Source: Burkholderia pyrrocinia (GTDB taxonomy: Bacteria; Pseudomonadota; Gammaproteobacteria; Burkholderiales; Burkholderiaceae). Taken from it: a stretch of DNA of 64,000 bases. The notes below the pieces were generated by a model. The model was not told the origin of the DNA. It saw nothing but the letters and a program-made list of their open reading frames with translations, and searched no databases. Every line of letters begins with the position of its first letter. Position 1 is the first letter of the stretch. Location: assembly GCF_003330765.1 (NCBI RefSeq), contig NZ_CP024902.1, positions 3,286,001 through 3,350,000 on the forward strand. The letters are read 5' to 3'. Below are positions 60,309-64,000 of the stretch, piece by piece. The position numbers and the translations under genes were made by a program.

Positions 60309-61385
60309 TCAATGCCGCGCGAAACGGATCACGCCGTCCGCGTTCTCGCTACGCTTCAATTCGCCCGCGAGCCACAACAGGTTCAGGTGCGCGAGCGCCT
60401 CGCCAAGCGCGAACGTCATCTGGTGGATGTCGAGCTCGCGGCGGCGGAACATGATCGGCACGATGTCGGCCGCGCTCATCGGCTGTTCCGCGCACGCGAC
60501 GCGCACTTCGTCGAGCCGCGCGTCGTGGTGCGCGCGCAGTTGCGCGATGCGCGTGCGCACGCCGCGGAACGGCTTGCCGTGCGACGGCAGCACGAGCGTG
60601 TCGGGCGCCATCGTCTCGTAGCGGCCGAGCGACTGCAGGTACAGCGCGAGCGGGTTCGCTTCCGGCTCGAGGTCGAACACGGACACGTTCGTCGAGATGC
60701 GCGGCAGCACCATGTCGCCGGAGATCAGCACGCCGTCCGCTTCGCTGTGCAGCGCGCAATGTTCAGGCGAATGGCCGAAGCCGGTGACGACGCGCCAGGT
60801 GCGCGCGCCGATCGTCACCGCGTCGCCTTCGCGCAGGCGCCGGTAGCGCGCCGGCACGGCCGGCACGAGATCCGAGTAGTAGCTGCGGCGGTTGCGCAGC
60901 TTGTCGAGCGCGGCCGGATCGGTCAGCCCGTGACGCGCGAAATGATCGGCGGCCGCGGCGCCGCCCGCGTTCGAGCCGTTGCCGCCGGCCATCAGGCAGC
61001 CGAACAGGTATTCGCCGAGCGTCATCCACAGCCGCACGTTCCAGCGGCCCTTGTCGCCGCCTTCGCACAGCCAGTTCGCGAGGCCGAAATGATCGGGGTG
61101 GCAGTGCGTGACGAGCACGCGCAGCACGGGCAGGCCGTCGAGATGCGACTCGAAGATCTGCTCCCAGTGCGTGCGGATCGCATCCGACGAGATCCCGCAA
61201 TCGACGATCGTCCAGCCGGCCTGCCCGTCGATCTCGTCGCGCAGCAGCCAGAGATTGATGTGGTCGAGCGAGAACGGCAGCGGCATGCGCAGCCAGCGCA
61301 CGCCGGGCGCGACCTCGAACGTGTCGCCCGCGGCGGGCAGCGTGTCGGCGAAGGGATAGTCGAGTTGGTGTTCCAGTGCGTTCAT
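60309..61385 (-). CDS. MBL-fold metallo-hydrolase
   Basis: A 358-residue metallo-beta-lactamase-fold hydrolase. The metal motif HxHxDH is at 94-99 (THCHPDH), with further ligands in GHSPEHCAL, ISGDMVLP and PSHGKPF. A C-terminal helical extension (about 280-350) is typical of glyoxalase II-like/LACTB2-like proteins. It is divergent from aceK. The substrate is unknown; a thioester is possible. Confidence 0.88.
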   Translation of the reverse strand: MNALEHQLDYPFADTLPAAGDTFEVAPGVRWLRMPLPFSLDHINLWLLRDEIDGQAGWTIVDCGISSDAIRTHWEQIFESHLDGLPVLRVLVTHCHPDHFGLANWLCEGGDKGRWNVRLWMTLGEYLFGCLMAGGNGSNAGGAAAADHFARHGLTDPAALDKLRNRRSYYSDLVPAVPARYRRLREGDAVTIGARTWRVVTGFGHSPEHCALHSEADGVLISGDMVLPRISTNVSVFDLEPEANPLALYLQSLGRYETMAPDTLVLPSHGKPFRGVRTRIAQLRAHHDARLDEVRVACAEQPMSAADIVPIMFRRRELDIHQMTFALGEALAHLNLLWLAGELKRSENADGVIRFARH

Positions 61386-61689
61386 CGGTGGGGCGTCTCG
61401 TCGTTATCGGTGCGAATGCGCGCCAGCGGCGGGCCGCGGCGCGCGTTGCGTCGATTCTATCGCCGTCCCGCGAAACGCGTGCCCGGCGGCCGCCGGCCCG
61501 TCAAAAAAAGTTCGTGCCAGAATCGGTTCCGTACCCGTATCTTTACGCGAAGATGCACCGAACGGCACCCAACGGCAGGCAACCCGTCGCTTGCCGGTTG
61601 GCTGCGCATTGCCGCAAAGTCCTTGAACCGCCCGCTTGGGCGCTAAAATGGCGAGTGCTTACAGCCCCTCCTGAACGAGCCTGCACGCA
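61386..61689. other. Divergent intergenic region between the MBL gene and aceK
   Basis: A 304-base gap. Toward aceK there is a weak promoter-like pair TTGAAC (61623-61628) and TAAAAT (61644-61649) with a 15-base spacer. Toward the MBL gene there is TAGAAT on the minus strand at 61454-61459 with no good -35. No other structure is evident. Confidence 0.5.
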
Positions 61690-63507
61690 ATGAATCACTT
61701 CCCCAAACTGCTGTCATCGCAGATCGGTTTCGACGTCGCGCAGACGATGCTCGAATACTTCGATCGCCACTACCGGATCTTCCGCGAAGCGGCCGTCGAG
61801 GCGAAGACGCTGTACGAGCACGGCGACTGGCACGGGCTGCAGCGGCTCGCGCGCGAGCGGATCACGTCGTACGACGATCGTGTGCAGGAATGCGTCGAGG
61901 TGCTGCAAGACGAATACGACGCGGAGAGCATCGACGACGAAGTCTGGCAGCAGATCAAGCTGCACTACATCGGCCTGCTCACGTCGCACCGCCAGCCCGA
62001 GTGCGCGGAAACCTTCTTCAATTCGGTGTGCTGCAAGATCCTGCACCGCTCGTATTTCAGCAACGATTTCATCTTCGTGCGCCCGGCGATCTCGACCGAA
62101 TATCTCGAGAACGACGAGCCGGCCGCGAAACCGACCTATCGCGCGTACTATCCGGGCACCGACGGGCTCGCGGTCACGCTCGAGCGCGTCGTCACGAACT
62201 TCCAGCTCGAGCCGGCGTTCGAGGATCTCACGCGCGACATCGCGTGCGTGATGCAGGCGATCAACGAAGAGTTCGGCCGCTTCGACGAAGCGCCGAATTT
62301 CCAGATCCACGTGCTGTCGTCGCTGTTCTTCCGCAACAAGAGTGCGTACATCGTCGGCCGCATCATCAACGCCGACCGCGTGCTGCCGTTTGCGGTACCG
62401 ATCCGCCACGTGCGTCCGGGCCTGCTCGCGCTCGACACCGTGCTGCTGCGCCGCGACCTGCTGCAGATCATCTTCAGCTTCTCGCACTCGTATTTCCTCG
62501 TCGACATGGGTGTGCCGTCCGCGTACGTCGACTTCCTGTGCACGATCATGCCCGGCAAGCCGAAGGCCGAGATCTACACGTCGGTCGGCCTGCAGAAGCA
62601 GGGCAAGAACCTGTTCTACCGCGACCTGCTGCACCATCTGTCGCATTCGAGCGACCGCTTCATCATCGCGCCCGGGATCAAGGGCCTCGTGATGCTCGTG
62701 TTCACGCTGCCGTCGTTCCCGTACGTGTTCAAGATCATCAAGGATCACTTCCCGCTGCCGAAGGAAACGACGCGTGCGCAGATCATGGAGAAGTACCAGC
62801 TCGTGAAGCGCCACGACCGTCTCGGGCGGATGGCCGACACGCTCGAGTATTCGAGCGTCGCGCTGCCGCTCGCGCGGCTCGACCACGCGCTCGTGCGCGA
62901 ACTGGAGAAGGAAGTGCCGTCGCTGCTCGAATACGAGGGCGGCGATCTCGTGATCAAGCACCTGTACATCGAGCGCCGGATGGTGCCGCTCAACCTGTAC
63001 CTGCAGAACGGCACCGACGCGGACGTCGAGCACGGCGTGAAGGAGTACGGCAACGCGGTGAAGGAGCTGATGAAGGCGAACATCTTCCCCGGCGACATGC
63101 TGTACAAGAACTTCGGCGTCACGCGCCACGGCCGCGTCGTGTTCTACGACTACGACGAGATCGAGTACCTGACCGACTGCAACGTGCGCCGCGTGCCGCT
63201 GCCGCGCAACGAGGAAGACGAGCTGTCCGGCGAACCGTGGTATACCGTCGGCCCGCACGACATCTTTCCGGAGACCTACGGGCCGTTCCTGCTCGGCGAC
63301 CCGCGCGTGCGCAGCGTGTTCATGAAGCATCACGCCGACTTTTTCGATCCCGCGCTGTGGCAGGCGAGCAAGGACAAGCTGATGCAGGGCGAATTGCCCG
63401 ATTTTTATCCGTACGACACGGCGCTGCGCTTTTGCGTGCGCTACCCCGAACGCTTCGGCGCGACGGACCAGGAGAACGACGAAGGCGGCGCGCAGCGCGC
63501 CGCCTGA
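61690..63507 (+). CDS. aceK: Isocitrate dehydrogenase kinase/phosphatase AceK
   Basis: Switches isocitrate dehydrogenase off by phosphorylation and on by dephosphorylation, diverting carbon to the glyoxylate bypass. It has 605 residues (E. coli 578). The kinase-like C-terminal half shows the ATP-site segment [19 protein letters not shown] and the catalytic region [10 protein letters not shown]. It is a single gene here, away from aceA/aceB, as is usual in Burkholderia. Confidence 0.95.
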   Translation: MNHFPKLLSSQIGFDVAQTMLEYFDRHYRIFREAAVEAKTLYEHGDWHGLQRLARERITSYDDRVQECVEVLQDEYDAESIDDEVWQQIKLHYIGLLTSHRQPECAETFFNSVCCKILHRSYFSNDFIFVRPAISTEYLENDEPAAKPTYRAYYPGTDGLAVTLERVVTNFQLEPAFEDLTRDIACVMQAINEEFGRFDEAPNFQIHVLSSLFFRNKSAYIVGRIINADRVLPFAVPIRHVRPGLLALDTVLLRRDLLQIIFSFSHSYFLVDMGVPSAYVDFLCTIMPGKPKAEIYTSVGLQKQGKNLFYRDLLHHLSHSSDRFIIAPGIKGLVMLVFTLPSFPYVFKIIKDHFPLPKETTRAQIMEKYQLVKRHDRLGRMADTLEYSSVALPLARLDHALVRELEKEVPSLLEYEGGDLVIKHLYIERRMVPLNLYLQNGTDADVEHGVKEYGNAVKELMKANIFPGDMLYKNFGVTRHGRVVFYDYDEIEYLTDCNVRRVPLPRNEEDELSGEPWYTVGPHDIFPETYGPFLLGDPRVRSVFMKHHADFFDPALWQASKDKLMQGELPDFYPYDTALRFCVRYPERFGATDQENDEGGAQRAA

Positions 63508-63567
63508 CGCGCGATCCCGACGAACCACCCGATATCGACCCGATTTCCGATGACGGAATCCACACCG

Positions 63568-64000
63568 ATGAATATTCAAGACCACCCGCTTTCACACCTG
63601 TTCGACAACAACGACGTCTGGGTCAAGCGCAAGCTCGCCGACGATCCGCAGTACTTCTCGCGTCTCGCCGACCAGCAGGCGCCTGAATACCTGTGGATCG
63701 GCTGCTCGGATTCGCGCGTGCCGGCGAACCAGATCATCGGCCTGCCGCCGGGCGAGGTGTTCGTGCATCGCAACATCGCGAACGTCGTCGTGCACACCGA
63801 TCTCAACTGCCTGTCGGTGATCCAGTTCGCGGTCGACATCCTGCGCGTGAAGCACATCATGGTCGTCGGCCACTACGGCTGCTCGGGCGTGAACGCGGCG
63901 CTGCACAACCGCCGCGTCGGCCTCGCGGACAACTGGCTGCATCACGTGCAGGACGTGCGCGAGCGTCACGCGGCGCTGCTCGACGAATGGCCGATGGGCG
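63568..64000 (+). CDS. can: Beta-class carbonic anhydrase (partial, 3' end beyond window)
   Basis: Zinc enzyme hydrating CO2. About 144 residues are visible and closely follow E. coli Can. Zinc ligands are Cys46, His102 and Cys105 (CSDSR and GHYGCSG), and the Asp48-Arg50 dyad is present. A start 6 codons earlier (63550, same frame) is possible; GGAATC fits ATG 63568 slightly better. It lies 60 bases after aceK in the same direction. Confidence 0.93.
   Translation, partial: MNIQDHPLSHLFDNNDVWVKRKLADDPQYFSRLADQQAPEYLWIGCSDSRVPANQIIGLPPGEVFVHRNIANVVVHTDLNCLSVIQFAVDILRVKHIMVVGHYGCSGVNAALHNRRVGLADNWLHHVQDVRERHAALLDEWPMG

Overview
The window is very GC-rich, has strong GC preference at third codon positions, and carries a betaproteobacterial core gene set. 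A two-gene metH, a monofunctional birA followed by coaX, an argS-SPOR-dsbA-SDR row, PhaM, the ybeD-dat-dacC and lipB-lipA groups, and aceK next to a beta-carbonic anhydrase together point to the genus Burkholderia, most likely the B. cepacia complex, main chromosome. This assignment rests on gene content and order; no database was searched. I see no rRNA, tRNA, insertion sequence, prophage or CRISPR array, so this is ordinary chromosomal backbone. The unusual signals are intergenic structures.

Region 1 (1-12.5 kb, mostly minus strand) concerns uptake and breakdown of carboxylic acids. It holds dctA-dctB (C4-dicarboxylate transporter and its sensor, cut by the left edge), DUF485-actP (acetate/monocarboxylate symporter), and a four-gene CoA cluster: a bifunctional hydratase/hydroxyacyl-CoA dehydrogenase, two acyl-CoA dehydrogenases resembling pimeloyl-CoA dehydrogenase large and small subunits, and a family III CoA-transferase. 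A divergent LysR gene sits beside a clean operator-like palindrome. Region 2 (12.6-17.4 kb) has a gamma-glutamyltransferase convergent with a tauABC-like importer.

Region 3 (17.6-24.9 kb) holds lipoate synthesis (lipB-lipA), a DUF2917/LysR divergent pair, the dacC, D-amino-acid aminotransferase and ybeD group, then a thioredoxin-like ferredoxin with an alpha/beta hydrolase. Region 4 (24.9-30.1 kb) contains a 160-bp near-palindromic element, a VanZ-like membrane protein, and a four-gene MCE lipid-transport operon (permease, ATPase, MCE protein, lipoprotein). Region 5 (30.4-36.8 kb) has a periplasmic 2',3'-cyclic phosphodiesterase, a Sel1-type protein, an unknown secreted protein, birA-coaX and the heptose adenylyltransferase.

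Region 6 (37.0-45.3 kb) has a ferritin-like/desaturase-like protein, a PhaM-patatin pair, an enoyl-CoA hydratase, a fumarylacetoacetate-hydrolase-family enzyme divergent from an IclR regulator, a DUF3108 membrane protein, and DUF3567 behind a structured leader. Region 7 (45.4-64 kb) has split metH, DUF1840, argS-SPOR-dsbA-SDR, a ten-copy 9-bp minisatellite, an orphan peptide-binding protein, an ABC-F ATPase, a SWIM/DUF6429 pair, an MBL-fold hydrolase, aceK, and a carbonic anhydrase cut by the right edge.

I found no convincing new multi-gene defence or metabolic system. The best candidates for undescribed biology are a hairpin family that directly precedes a Shine-Dalgarno sequence at two loci, the 160-bp palindrome, the DUF3567 leader, and the SWIM/DUF6429 pair.
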